NCBI RefSeq assembly: GCF_009604385.1 | Contig: NZ_WEGJ01000002.1 | Span: forward strand, 496,001 to 560,000 | Direction of reading: 5' to 3' | Origin: Streptomyces smaragdinus | GTDB taxonomy: Bacteria > Actinomycetota > Actinomycetes > Streptomycetales > Streptomycetaceae | DNA: 64,000 nt | Part shown: positions 35,957 to 44,185 of the stretch, piece after piece | How the letters are laid out: every line of letters starts with the position of its first letter | Numbering within the stretch: position 1 is the first letter of the stretch | The notes under the pieces: generated by a model | What the model saw: the letters and a program-made list of their open reading frames with translations, nothing else | Told to the model about the DNA's origin: nothing | The model's database searches: none | Program-made: the position numbers and the translations under genes

Positions 35957-36532
35957 GTGAATGAGACTCCTGCTTTGCGACTTCGCCGTGCCGTCCGGCG
36001 TATTGAGGCCTCCACCCGGGATCGCGTCGTGACGGGGCGTGGTCCGGAGGATGCCGATGACGTGGTGGGTACGTTTGCCACGGACGGTGCCCTGGGCTTC
36101 GATCCGTTCCCGTTCCTCCGGGCTCTTCACGAGGCCGGGTCGGGTGCGGTGGTCGTCGGTCAGGTGGCCGGAATCATGCACGGCTCGGCGGAACTGACCG
36201 GCGACCTCGACCTGCTGTGGGACGGTACGCGCGCGCAGGCGGATGCTCTGCGCGCGGCCCTGACCGCCACGGGCTGCGCCGACCTGCCCGACCTGAACCG
36301 GCCTCAGGCGGCCTACCAGGTGGTGGGCGCCGGGGGTGACTTGTGCACGCCCGACCTGCCGTGGGGCGGTATGGACGTCGCGTCCTGTCTCGTGCGGGCG
36401 GTCAGCGCCCGCGATCCGGCGGGCTTCAACGTCCTGTACGCCGACCTGGACGACCTGATCCTGATGCGACGGTCCATCGGCCGCCCCAAGGACCACCGTC
36501 GCGCGGACGAACTCGAGGCGCTACGCTTGTGA
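35957..36532 (+). CDS. Nucleotidyltransferase-fold protein, stand-alone
   Basis: 191-residue protein with a minimal nucleotidyltransferase-like core. VVVGQVAGIMHGSAELTGDLDLLW gives the G-(G/S) helix and the D-x-D pair (GDLDLLW); about 90 residues later LDDLILMRRSIGRPKDHRRADELEAL supplies the usual closing helix. Similar proteins occur as AbiEii-like toxins or in uncharacterised nucleotidyltransferases. No antitoxin or HEPN partner lies next to it; both neighbours are IS remnants. A strong hairpin follows 48 bases after the stop. Confidence 0.7.
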   Translation: MNETPALRLRRAVRRIEASTRDRVVTGRGPEDADDVVGTFATDGALGFDPFPFLRALHEAGSGAVVVGQVAGIMHGSAELTGDLDLLWDGTRAQADALRAALTATGCADLPDLNRPQAAYQVVGAGGDLCTPDLPWGGMDVASCLVRAVSARDPAGFNVLYADLDDLILMRRSIGRPKDHRRADELEALRL

Positions 36533-36580
36533 GTGCACCTCCGACCAGCAGTTTCGCTTGCCCGACAGGACTTTAGGACG

Positions 36581-36618
36581 GCCTCGGCGTGGAGCCTGTG
36601 AAGGCTCCACGCCGAGGC
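36581..36618. terminator. Perfect 16-bp stem hairpin
   Basis: GCCTCGGCGTGGAGCC and its exact complement pair around the 6-base loop TGTGAA. It lies between the nucleotidyltransferase gene and the end of the IS5 remnant. No T-run follows, as is usual in Streptomyces. Confidence 0.65.
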
Positions 36619-36705
36619 GTCACGCTCATGTTGATTAAGGGTTTCGGGCCGGCCACCGTGCGGGTGACGGGAGGCGAGACGTCTGCACCCGCCGAGAGGT
36701 CGTTT

Positions 36706-37050
36706 TCACCCGGTGTTTCGTCCCGGAATGTGTGTTTGGTCCTGGGATGCCGGAGTGCGCCAGGAGATGGTGGCTCGCCGGTGAGGCGGCGTGCTACCAG
36801 GTCGGTCATGGCCAGGTGGATCATGGCCTCGGAGCGGGCCGGAAGGGTCTCGTAGTCGCGGGCGAGCCGGCGGTGGAACATCAGCCAGCCGTATGTACGC
36901 TCCACTGACCAGCGCAGGCCATGTTCCGGCGGCCGGCCGATGGCCGGCGCCTTTCTTCCGCCGCTTCGCGCGCCAGCCGGTGAGCACCGGCTCGATCAGC
37001 GCCCAGCGGGCGTCGGACAGATCGCCGGGATACGGGCGACGTACAGCCAT
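36706..37050 (-). mobile_element. IS5-family transposase remnant with internal deletion
   Basis: The start ([28 protein letters not shown]) and the C-terminal end ([42 protein letters not shown]; each cited as separate motifs) of an IS5-family transposase are both present. The central catalytic part is missing. The two pieces are in different frames. The element is inactive. Confidence 0.8.
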
Positions 37051-37311
37051 GACCTGTACGTATCGTCACCCGGAGAGTGCGCCCAGGCGCACAGGACAGG
37101 GGCACGGAGGCACGTGCGCCCGCGCCGTGTGCATCCTGGGATGAGACAGAGGCGAGTCACCTGCTGCCACAGGCGTCACCCCACCCGTCCCTCAAAGCTC
37201 ACCAACACTGCAATCTCCAAGGGCGTAGCCGATATCCCCGCAAAGATCCAGGGCAATACAACTGTCCAGGGTGAAAACGACCTCTCAGACCCTGCGGAAG
37301 GAGGCACTTTC

Positions 37312-37665
37312 TTGTCGCAACGGAGCACCGCGATAACAGACCGGGCCACACCGCCACCCCCGGCAGGAACTCCGGAGATCCCCGACTGCCCGCTGCGGGA
37401 GGTACTCGGCCTGATCGGCGACAAGTGGAGCGCCCAGGTGCTGGTCGGGCTCGGCGACGGTCCTCACCGGTTCACCGAACTGGAACGCGCCATCGAGGGC
37501 ATCGGCCGCCGGATGCTGACGCTCAGCCTGCGTAATCTGGAACGGAACGCGCTGATCACCTGCACTGTGCACCCCGACGCACCACCGCGTGTGGAGTACG
37601 CCGCCACCCTGGCGGCGTGGGTCGACCGGAACAGACCAGCCATCGCAGCCGCACGCCACGGGTGA
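37312..37665 (+). CDS. HxlR family transcriptional regulator, short form
   Basis: 117-residue HxlR-type winged helix: CPLREVLGLIGDKWSAQVLVGL, HRFTELERAIEGIGRRMLTLSL and DAPPRVEYA. The cysteine before LREVL is at the redox-sensing position. The start is taken as TTG at 37312 because AAGGAGG stands nine bases upstream. After VEYA the usual TPLG-type turn and part of the last helix are missing, and the frame jumps to LAAWVDRNRPAI, suggesting an in-frame deletion of about 12 codons. Its target is unknown; no reductase is divergent from it. Confidence 0.75.
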   Translation: MSQRSTAITDRATPPPPAGTPEIPDCPLREVLGLIGDKWSAQVLVGLGDGPHRFTELERAIEGIGRRMLTLSLRNLERNALITCTVHPDAPPRVEYAATLAAWVDRNRPAIAAARHG

Positions 37666-37801
37666 TCTCCACGAGGCCGGCGGCTCGCGGGATCCTTCGC
37701 CGGCAGTGCCAGGATGAATTCGTCCCACCCCGGCGGAATACCCGCCGCGACGCTGCTCGGCGCGGGTTCCGGCTGGTGTGCGGTGACTTTGCCCCGGCGG
37801 T

Positions 37802-38506
37802 CTACGGCCGGCGCGACGTGCGCGGCGTGATGGATGGCTCCAGCCCCGCCCCGGCGTCGCCGGAGTGCTTGATCCTCGCTGCGAGCCGCTCTCCCATCAG
37901 TGCGATGGTCTCGGCCAGCAGGTCCATGTCATCGGCCATCGAACGGCCCTCGGCCTGATCAGCGAGGAACGTACCGTCGATCCCGGCCATGCCGATGTAC
38001 TCGAGCCGGTCGGCGACGGCCCGGGCGATCTCGGGGTCCTCGTCGTTGAAGGACTCCCGGATCATGTGATTCACGTGGCGCCTGCCCTCGTGGCGCACCT
38101 TGTCGATCGCCTCCTTCACCTCGAGATCGGCCTCGTCGTTGTCCTCGCTGAGGATCAGGTACATGTGCAGGCGGAGGAACTCTTCCCGCTCGGTCAGCAC
38201 TGCGGCCGCCCGGCGCAGGAACCAGCTCAGTCGTTCCTGGGGGGTTCCACCGGCGGGCGGGTCGGCGTGCACGGCGCTCATCGCCCTGAAGAAGTCGTTC
38301 ATGCCGCGTTCCATCACCGCCGACAGCAGACCGCCCTTGGTGCGGAAGTGATGGAAAATCACGCTCTTCGCCAGCCCGATCTCGTTGCTGACGACGGAGA
38401 GCGGCGTGGCCGCGTAACCCCGCTGCCCCATGATGCGGGAGGCCGCCTCGAGGATCTCCTCGCGTGAGCGCTTTCCCCGCCGGTTGCTGACTCGCTGCCT
38501 GTCCAC
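37802..38506 (-). CDS. TetR/AcrR family regulator of the aromatic catabolic genes
   Basis: 234-residue TetR-type repressor. The helix-turn-helix is at about 12-58: REEILEAASRIMGQRGYAATPLSVVSNEIGLAKSVIFHHF (cited in part) followed by KGGLLSAVMERG. The GTG at 38506 is chosen because it starts just before the basic tail; an upstream frame has no ribosome site. It is divergent from the flavin monooxygenase that heads the catabolic operon. A perfect palindrome TCGACCG-CT-CGGTCGA lies between them, so it most likely represses that operon until an aromatic ligand or pathway intermediate binds. Confidence 0.88.
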   Translation of the reverse strand: MDRQRVSNRRGKRSREEILEAASRIMGQRGYAATPLSVVSNEIGLAKSVIFHHFRTKGGLLSAVMERGMNDFFRAMSAVHADPPAGGTPQERLSWFLRRAAAVLTEREEFLRLHMYLILSEDNDEADLEVKEAIDKVRHEGRRHVNHMIRESFNDEDPEIARAVADRLEYIGMAGIDGTFLADQAEGRSMADDMDLLAETIALMGERLAARIKHSGDAGAGLEPSITPRTSRRP

Positions 38507-38654
38507 CCCCGAAGCATACGGCGGCGGCGGGACACGGCACTCGAACGTATGAGCGCATCCGCGCCTGTCCGGCAAGCGAATTCTGCATCACAGAATTTTC
38601 AAGCCCGGCGATTGACCGTAACCGCACGGCAGCGTGACGCTGCTCACCAAGAAA

Positions 38655-38670
38655 TCGACCGCTCGGTCGA
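38655..38670. promoter_or_regulatory. TetR operator, perfect 16-bp palindrome
   Basis: TCGACCG and CGGTCGA arms with a 2-base centre, 20 bases upstream of the monooxygenase start. Its place between the divergent TetR gene and the operon makes it the probable operator. Confidence 0.7.
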
Positions 38671-38689
38671 ACTCTTCGAGGAGCGTCGC

Positions 38690-40246
38690 ATGCCTGAACA
38701 CTTCGACACCGACATCGCGATCATCGGTTACGGCCCGACCGGCGTGGTGGGGGCCCTGTCGCTCGCCGCCGGGGGCGCGTCCGTGATCGCTTTCGAGCGG
38801 GACCAGGACATCTACCCCCGTGCCCGAGCGGTCACGATCAACGACTGGACGATGCGGGTCTTCCAGAGCCTCGGTATCGACGAGCGGATCGAGAAGGTCG
38901 TCGAGCCGCAGGACCAGCTGCGCTGGAAGACGTACGACGGCCAGGAGATCTTCCGCGCCACGCAACCGCCCTCGGCGCTCGGAACACGCAATACCAAGCC
39001 GCGCTTCTTCAGCATCTACCAGCCGACGATGGAGGCCGAGCTGCGCCGCTGCGCGCAGGAGGCCGACGGCATCGATGTCCGCTACGGCGCCGAGGTGATC
39101 GGGGTCACGCAGGACGACACCGGCGTCACAGTCACCGCGCGTGACCGTGTGACCGGTGAGGAGACCACCACCCGGGCCCGTTACGCGCTCGGCGCGGACG
39201 GCGGCTCCAGCCCGACCCGGAAACTGCTGGGCATCCCGATGCTGGGCGACACCGACCCCCAGCTGTGGATCGTCATCGACTGCCGGGTCAAGCGCTGGTG
39301 GCCGGACCGCGACCTCCTCACGTTCTGGAGCGACAAGGTGCGGCCGGTCGTCGACATCGCGCTCTCCGCAGGCCACCACCGCTGGGAGATCCCGCTGAAG
39401 CCGGGCGAGACCGAGGCCGACTTCCGGACCCCGGAGCAGGTGTGGCCGCTGCTCGACGCGATGGGCATGACGCCCGACGACGTGGAGATCCAGCAGCACG
39501 CCTTCTACCGCCACCACGTCCGCGCGGCCGAGACCTGGCGGCTGGGCCGGGTCTTCCTGGCCGGCGACGCCGCCCACCTGATGCCGCCGTGGGCCGGCGC
39601 GGGAATGCAGTCCGGCATGCGCGACGTGCACAACCTCGCCTGGAAGCTCACCCGGGTCCTGCGCGGGGAGCTGGACACGGCGATGCTCGACACCTACGAG
39701 GCGGAGCGCCGTTCCAACGTCGAGTTCCTCACCCAGATAGCCGTCCAGTTCGGCCGCGTGATCAAACAGCAGGTCGCGCCCGAGGAACTCGAGGCGATGA
39801 ACGCGGTGCCGGAGAACACCGTGACGCCGTACGAGGAGCCGATGATGGCGCCGCCGGTCCTCGATGCCGGGAGCTGGCTGCGCGGCGAGGTGGCGGACGC
39901 CTCCGTCGTCGGACGGATGATCCCCCAGCCCGTCGTCGCCGACACGGTGGGTCTGATGAGACGGCTCGACGAACTCCTCGGCAACGGCTTCGTCCTGCTG
40001 GGCGCCGACACCGACCCGCGGACCCTGCTCAGCGCCGAGGAGACGGCGCAGTGGGACGCGCTGGGCGCCCGCTATCTCACCGTCCGGCCGAAGACCGCCT
40101 ACACCCGGGGACCCGACGAACTGGTCGACCTCCAAGGGGTGCTGCTCGGCTGGTTCGCCCGCTACGGCGTCCAGGCGATCGCCCTGCGCCCGGACAAGTT
40201 CGTCGCGGCGTCCGACAAGGCCGGGCTCGCCGTTCCGGCGCTCTGA
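38690..40246 (+). CDS. FAD-dependent aromatic monooxygenase (MhpA-like)
   Basis: 518-residue class A flavoprotein hydroxylase. It shows the dinucleotide-binding IAIIGYGPTGVVGALSLA at residues 9-26, the FERD strand end, ALGADGGSSPTRKLLG (the DG motif) and GRVFLAGDAAHLMPPWAGAGMQSGM (the GD motif, cited in part). Closest in outline to 3-(3-hydroxyphenyl)propionate hydroxylases (MhpA) and related phenol hydroxylases, which add an ortho hydroxyl to make a catechol. It starts the catabolic operon under the TetR palindrome; the ring-cleavage enzyme follows 26 bases downstream. The exact substrate is not predictable. Confidence 0.9.
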   Translation: MPEHFDTDIAIIGYGPTGVVGALSLAAGGASVIAFERDQDIYPRARAVTINDWTMRVFQSLGIDERIEKVVEPQDQLRWKTYDGQEIFRATQPPSALGTRNTKPRFFSIYQPTMEAELRRCAQEADGIDVRYGAEVIGVTQDDTGVTVTARDRVTGEETTTRARYALGADGGSSPTRKLLGIPMLGDTDPQLWIVIDCRVKRWWPDRDLLTFWSDKVRPVVDIALSAGHHRWEIPLKPGETEADFRTPEQVWPLLDAMGMTPDDVEIQQHAFYRHHVRAAETWRLGRVFLAGDAAHLMPPWAGAGMQSGMRDVHNLAWKLTRVLRGELDTAMLDTYEAERRSNVEFLTQIAVQFGRVIKQQVAPEELEAMNAVPENTVTPYEEPMMAPPVLDAGSWLRGEVADASVVGRMIPQPVVADTVGLMRRLDELLGNGFVLLGADTDPRTLLSAEETAQWDALGARYLTVRPKTAYTRGPDELVDLQGVLLGWFARYGVQAIALRPDKFVAASDKAGLAVPAL

Positions 40247-40272
40247 TCCCACACCCCGAGAGAAGGAAACAG

Positions 40273-41214
40273 ATGCCTGGAGTCAAGGAACTCGCGTACG
40301 TCGTGTACGAGGTCAGCGACCTCGCCGGCTGGGAGCACTTCGCCGCGGGTCTGCTGGGAATGCAGGTCAGCCACAAGGACGCCGCCTCGATCGGCTTCCG
40401 AACCGATGAGAAGGCGTACCGCTGGCTCTGCACCGAGGGGCCGGCCGACGACCTGGCCGCCACCGGCTACGCGGTGGAGAACGACAGCTCACTCGACCGT
40501 ATCGTGGAGAAGCTCCGCGGCGCGGGGATCGAGGCCACCGAGGGCGATTCCGCCCTCGCCGCCGCCCGCAAGGTCGACCGGATCGTGATCACCGCCGACC
40601 CCATCGGCAACCGGCTCGAGCTGGTCACCGGCTTCGCCGACGCCGAGACCCCGTTCCACTCGGACACCGTGCTCGGCACGTTCGTCACCGGCGCCGGCGG
40701 CGCGGGCCACGAGGTGCTGGTCTCCAAGGGCGTCGGCCGCGAGGAGTACCTCGCCTTCTATCTGAACATCCTCGGCTTCAAGATCAGCGACTTCATCGTC
40801 GAGGAAGTCGCTCCCGGGGTCGTCGCCGACGTCGTCTTCCTGCACTGCAACCCGCGCCACCACTCCGTGGCCTTCGGCAACATGCCGCACCCGAAGAAGA
40901 TGCACCACTTCATGGTCGAGGTCAGCGACATCCGGGACGTGGGTCTGGCCTACGACCGGTGCATGGACGCGAAGCAGCCGTTCGAGATGACGCTGGGGAT
41001 GCACCCGAACGACCGCATGTTCAGCTTCTACGTCCGTACGCCCTCCGGCTTCTCCGTCGAGTACGGCTGGGGCGGGCTGCTCATCGACGACGAGACCTGG
41101 GAGGTCGAGACCCTCGGCAGGCTCAGCAGCTGGGGCCACCGTCCCCCGGAGATGGTCCACGATCTGCTCGGCCGGGCCCCCTTCACCAACATGCCCCCGG
41201 AAGGTGCCCGCTGA
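40273..41214 (+). CDS. Type I extradiol ring-cleavage dioxygenase (two-domain VOC)
   Basis: 313-residue vicinal-oxygen-chelate dioxygenase that opens a catechol next to its hydroxyls. The iron ligands of the C-terminal module are visible: His in GAGHEVLVS near residue 147, His in KMHHFMVEV near 216 and Glu in GFSVEYGWGG near 266. The length and layout match BphC/HsaC-like or dihydroxynaphthalene-type enzymes. The ATG at 40273 has AGAAGGAAA upstream. It shares one base pair region (TGATG) with the downstream hydrolase, so the ring-cleavage and hydrolase steps are coupled. Confidence 0.92.
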   Translation: MPGVKELAYVVYEVSDLAGWEHFAAGLLGMQVSHKDAASIGFRTDEKAYRWLCTEGPADDLAATGYAVENDSSLDRIVEKLRGAGIEATEGDSALAAARKVDRIVITADPIGNRLELVTGFADAETPFHSDTVLGTFVTGAGGAGHEVLVSKGVGREEYLAFYLNILGFKISDFIVEEVAPGVVADVVFLHCNPRHHSVAFGNMPHPKKMHHFMVEVSDIRDVGLAYDRCMDAKQPFEMTLGMHPNDRMFSFYVRTPSGFSVEYGWGGLLIDDETWEVETLGRLSSWGHRPPEMVHDLLGRAPFTNMPPEGAR

Positions 41215-42065
41215 TGGCCCTCACCGAAGCGGACGTCTCCAGGGACATCCGGACCAAGAGCTGGAACATCCACTACAACGAGGCCGGCCCCGCCGACGGA
41301 CACCCCGTCCTCCTGCTCCACGGGGGTGGTCCCGGCGCCACCGGCTGGAGCAACTACAACCCGAACATCGAGCCCGTCGCCGCGGCCGGCTTCCGGGTGA
41401 TCGCCCCCGACCTGCCGGGCTGGGGCAAGTCGGACGAGGCCGACTTCGCGACGTACGACCACGTCGAGGTGATCCGCGAGTTCCTCGACGCGCTCGGCAT
41501 CGAGAAGGCCGCCTTCGTCGGCAACTCGATGGGCGGCCACGCCTCACTGCGCATGGCGATCGAGCAGCCCGAGCGGGTCTCCCACCTGATCACCATGGGC
41601 GCCCCGATCCAGCTGAAGCCCATCCTCTTCGGCGCCGGCGGCGGCCCGACCGAGGGTCTCAAGGTCATGGCCAGGAGCTATGCCGACCACAGTCCCGAGC
41701 AGATGATGCGACTGGTCGAGGTCATGGTCTACGACAAGGAGCGGTTCGCCACCCCCGAGCTGGCCGAGCAGCGTTCGGCCGCCGTGGCCGAGCACCCGGA
41801 GCATCTCGCGAACGTCGCCAGGCACGCGCCCCGGGCGCCGATCACGATCTGGGCCGACCCCGGCCGGCTCGCGGAGATCTCGGCGCCGGCGCTGCTGATC
41901 CACGGACGCGACGACCGGGTCGTCTCCTTCGAGACCGCGCTCTTCCTGGCGGCGAACATTCCCGACTCGCGGTGCCACATCATCAACCGCTGCGGCCACT
42001 GGGCCCAGCTCGAGCACGCCGACGAGTTCAACCGGCTGGTGGCGGACTTCGTCCGCCACCACTGA
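41214..42065 (+). CDS. Alpha/beta hydrolase, meta-cleavage product C-C hydrolase (MhpC/BphD-like)
   Basis: 283-residue hydrolase that would cleave the C-C bond of the meta-ring-fission product to a dienoate and an acid. It shows VLLLHGGGPGATGWSNYNPN (oxyanion-hole loop typical of this subfamily), the nucleophile elbow VGNSMGGHAS, the acid in HGRDDRVV and the histidine in RCGHWAQLE. The start overlaps the dioxygenase stop. It is the last gene of the first catabolic sub-operon, closed by an 11-bp-stem hairpin. Confidence 0.93.
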   Translation: MALTEADVSRDIRTKSWNIHYNEAGPADGHPVLLLHGGGPGATGWSNYNPNIEPVAAAGFRVIAPDLPGWGKSDEADFATYDHVEVIREFLDALGIEKAAFVGNSMGGHASLRMAIEQPERVSHLITMGAPIQLKPILFGAGGGPTEGLKVMARSYADHSPEQMMRLVEVMVYDKERFATPELAEQRSAAVAEHPEHLANVARHAPRAPITIWADPGRLAEISAPALLIHGRDDRVVSFETALFLAANIPDSRCHIINRCGHWAQLEHADEFNRLVADFVRHH

Positions 42066-42071
42066 ACGGTC

Positions 42072-42105
42072 TGGCGCCCCCGGGACAAGCCCCACGGGGG
42101 CGCCA
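42072..42105. terminator. Hairpin terminator between the two catabolic sub-operons
   Basis: TGGCGCCCCCG and CGGGGGCGCCA pair perfectly around a 12-base loop, seven bases after the hydrolase stop. It probably ends or attenuates the first unit. Confidence 0.65.
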
Positions 42106-42160
42106 CGTGAGGGGCTTCCCGGCCCCACGCCCTTTTGCGAGCAGAAACCGGAGGTTCCCG

Positions 42161-43042
42161 ATGGTCCGAGTACAGACCCTCAACAGCATCGCCCTGGCTG
42201 TGCCCGACCTTGACCGGACGGAGGACTTCTACGTCGATCGCTGGGGTCTGGCCCCCGTCAACGGCGACGGCGACAGCCGGCGTCGTTACCTCCGCACACT
42301 GACGTCCGCGCATCACGGCCTCTCCCTCGAGCAGGCACCTGCCGGGACCGAACGCGGCGAGCTCGTCCACATCTCCTTCGACGTCGCGACCCGGGCCGAC
42401 CTCGACGCGGCCTTCGAGGCGGCACTGGCCGCGGGCGGCCGGGTGGAGCGGGAGCCCGGGGAGGCGGTCGGACCGGGACACGAGGCCGCCGCGGCCGTCC
42501 GGGACCCCGACGGCAACGTGGTGCAGATGCTGTACGGGGCGACGCACACCGAACGCATCCACCGAGCGCGGATCGTCGCACCCCGCAAGCTCGGCCACGT
42601 GGTCCTCAACACGCCGCGGCGAGCGGCACTGGAGCACTTCTACGCGGCACTCGGGCTGAAGGTGAGCGACCGGACCGCGCGCGGCATGTCGTTCCTGCGC
42701 TGCAACCGTGATCACCACAGTCTCGCCGTCTGCGACTCCGGACGCACCGGCGTGCAGCACGTCGCGTTCGACGTCGTCGGGATGGACAGCGTCATGACCG
42801 CCCTGGGCGCGCTCACCCGCGAGGGAACGGCCTGCGTCTGGGGCCCCGGACGGCACGGACCGGGCCACAACATCTTCACCTACTACGCCGACCCGGCCGG
42901 CGTGTTCATCGAGTACTACGCCGAGCTGGAGCAGGTCGAGGAGGAGATGGAGGGCCCGCTGGAGGCGAGGTTCTGGGGCGAGGAATGGAAGGGCGACACC
43001 TGGGGATACGCCGGCCCGCCGCCGCCCGACTTCACGAAGTGA
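42161..43042 (+). CDS. Second type I extradiol dioxygenase (VOC family)
   Basis: 293-residue two-domain extradiol dioxygenase, only distantly similar to the enzyme at 40273. Candidate iron ligands: His in KLGHVVLNT near residue 147, His in GVQHVAFDVV near 203 and Glu in GVFIEYYAEL near 254. GHNIFTYYADP is a typical substrate-loop motif. The ATG at 42161 has GGAGG nine bases upstream. It leads the second catabolic sub-operon with a hydratase-aldolase and an aldehyde dehydrogenase. That set points to a bicyclic or side-chain-bearing catechol. Confidence 0.9.
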   Translation: MVRVQTLNSIALAVPDLDRTEDFYVDRWGLAPVNGDGDSRRRYLRTLTSAHHGLSLEQAPAGTERGELVHISFDVATRADLDAAFEAALAAGGRVEREPGEAVGPGHEAAAAVRDPDGNVVQMLYGATHTERIHRARIVAPRKLGHVVLNTPRRAALEHFYAALGLKVSDRTARGMSFLRCNRDHHSLAVCDSGRTGVQHVAFDVVGMDSVMTALGALTREGTACVWGPGRHGPGHNIFTYYADPAGVFIEYYAELEQVEEEMEGPLEARFWGEEWKGDTWGYAGPPPPDFTK

Positions 43043-43139
43043 CCTGATCGCTCCCCGGGTGACCGAACCCGCCTGTGCGGTCGGAGACAACAGTGCGAAG
43101 CGCGCCGCCCACGGCGCGTGAGAAGGAGTGTGGATCTTG

Positions 43140-44174
43140 ATGGAACAGCAGATGGCCGGCCCGGCCCCCGGGACAGGAGGCACGGCCGTGATAACCGCCG
43201 CGGAGATCAACGGCATGTACGGGATCATCCCGACCCCGGCGCTGCCCGGCGCCGATCGGCTCGACGCCGTCGACACCGTCGACACCGACGAGACCGCACG
43301 GCTCGTTGACCGGCTCGTGCGCGACGGAGCCTCCGGGATCATCGCCCTCGGTACGACGGGCGAGTGCCCGGCCCTGAGCGAGGACGACTTCGACGTCGTC
43401 GTCGACACAGTGGTCGGGGCGGTCGCCGGCCGGGTGCCGGTCTTCGTCGGCGCCACCGGCGCGGGCGGTCACGGCACAGCCCGCCGGCTGCGGAAGGTGG
43501 CCGACTCCGGAGCGACGGGCGCCCTGCTCGGCCTGCCGATGTGGCAGCCGCTGACCACCGCGATGGCGGTTGACTACTTCGCCCAGGCGAGCGAGGCCTT
43601 CCCCGAGCTCGCGCTCATGGTCTACGCCAACGCCCGCGCCTTCCGCTACCAGTTCCCCGTCGACTTCTGGCGGGGCGTGTTCGCCGAAGCGCCCACCGTC
43701 ACCTCGGCGAAGGTGTCCCGGGCGCCGCAGCTGGAGCGCATGCTGGAGGTCACCGAGGGCAAGGTCAACTTCGTCCCGAGCGACATGGTCGTGCACGACT
43801 TCGCCGCACGCGCGCCCCGGACCACCACCGCCTGCTGGGCCACCGCCGCGGGCATGGGGCCGGAGCCCTCGATCGCTCTGATGGACGCGCTGACCCGCGG
43901 CGACACCAAGGCCGCGCAAAAGGCGGCGGCCGACATCGCATGGGCCAACGAGCCACTGGCACACCTCTTCGCCGACCAGGAGATCTTCGCCTCGTACAAC
44001 ACCCAGATCGAGAAGGCCCGGATCGCCGCCGCCGGCTACTGCCGGCCGGGACCGGCTCGATCGCCGTACCACCACCTGCCGCAGGAGTACGCCGCCGCTT
44101 CCGCCGCCTGCGGGGAACGCTGGCGTGAGCTGCGCGCGCGGACGGCCCCCGCCGGGACGAACCACCAGAAGTGA
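43140..44174 (+). CDS. DapA-family hydratase-aldolase (hydroxybenzylidenepyruvate hydratase-aldolase-like)
   Basis: 344-residue class I aldolase of the dihydrodipicolinate-synthase family. It shows GIIPTPALPG, IIALGTTGECPALSEDDF, a VYANARAFRYQFPVDFW segment and a Schiff-base lysine in VTSAKVSRAP. The VYAN-xx-F-x-FP pattern is that of NahE/PhdJ-type enzymes, which hydrate and split benzylidenepyruvates into an aromatic aldehyde and pyruvate. An aldehyde dehydrogenase follows directly, as expected. The ATG at 43140 is 12 bases after AAGGAG; a small hairpin (43101-43118) stands just before that ribosome site. Confidence 0.87.
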   Translation: MEQQMAGPAPGTGGTAVITAAEINGMYGIIPTPALPGADRLDAVDTVDTDETARLVDRLVRDGASGIIALGTTGECPALSEDDFDVVVDTVVGAVAGRVPVFVGATGAGGHGTARRLRKVADSGATGALLGLPMWQPLTTAMAVDYFAQASEAFPELALMVYANARAFRYQFPVDFWRGVFAEAPTVTSAKVSRAPQLERMLEVTEGKVNFVPSDMVVHDFAARAPRTTTACWATAAGMGPEPSIALMDALTRGDTKAAQKAAADIAWANEPLAHLFADQEIFASYNTQIEKARIAAAGYCRPGPARSPYHHLPQEYAAASAACGERWRELRARTAPAGTNHQK

Positions 44175-44185
44175 CGAGGAAGCCC

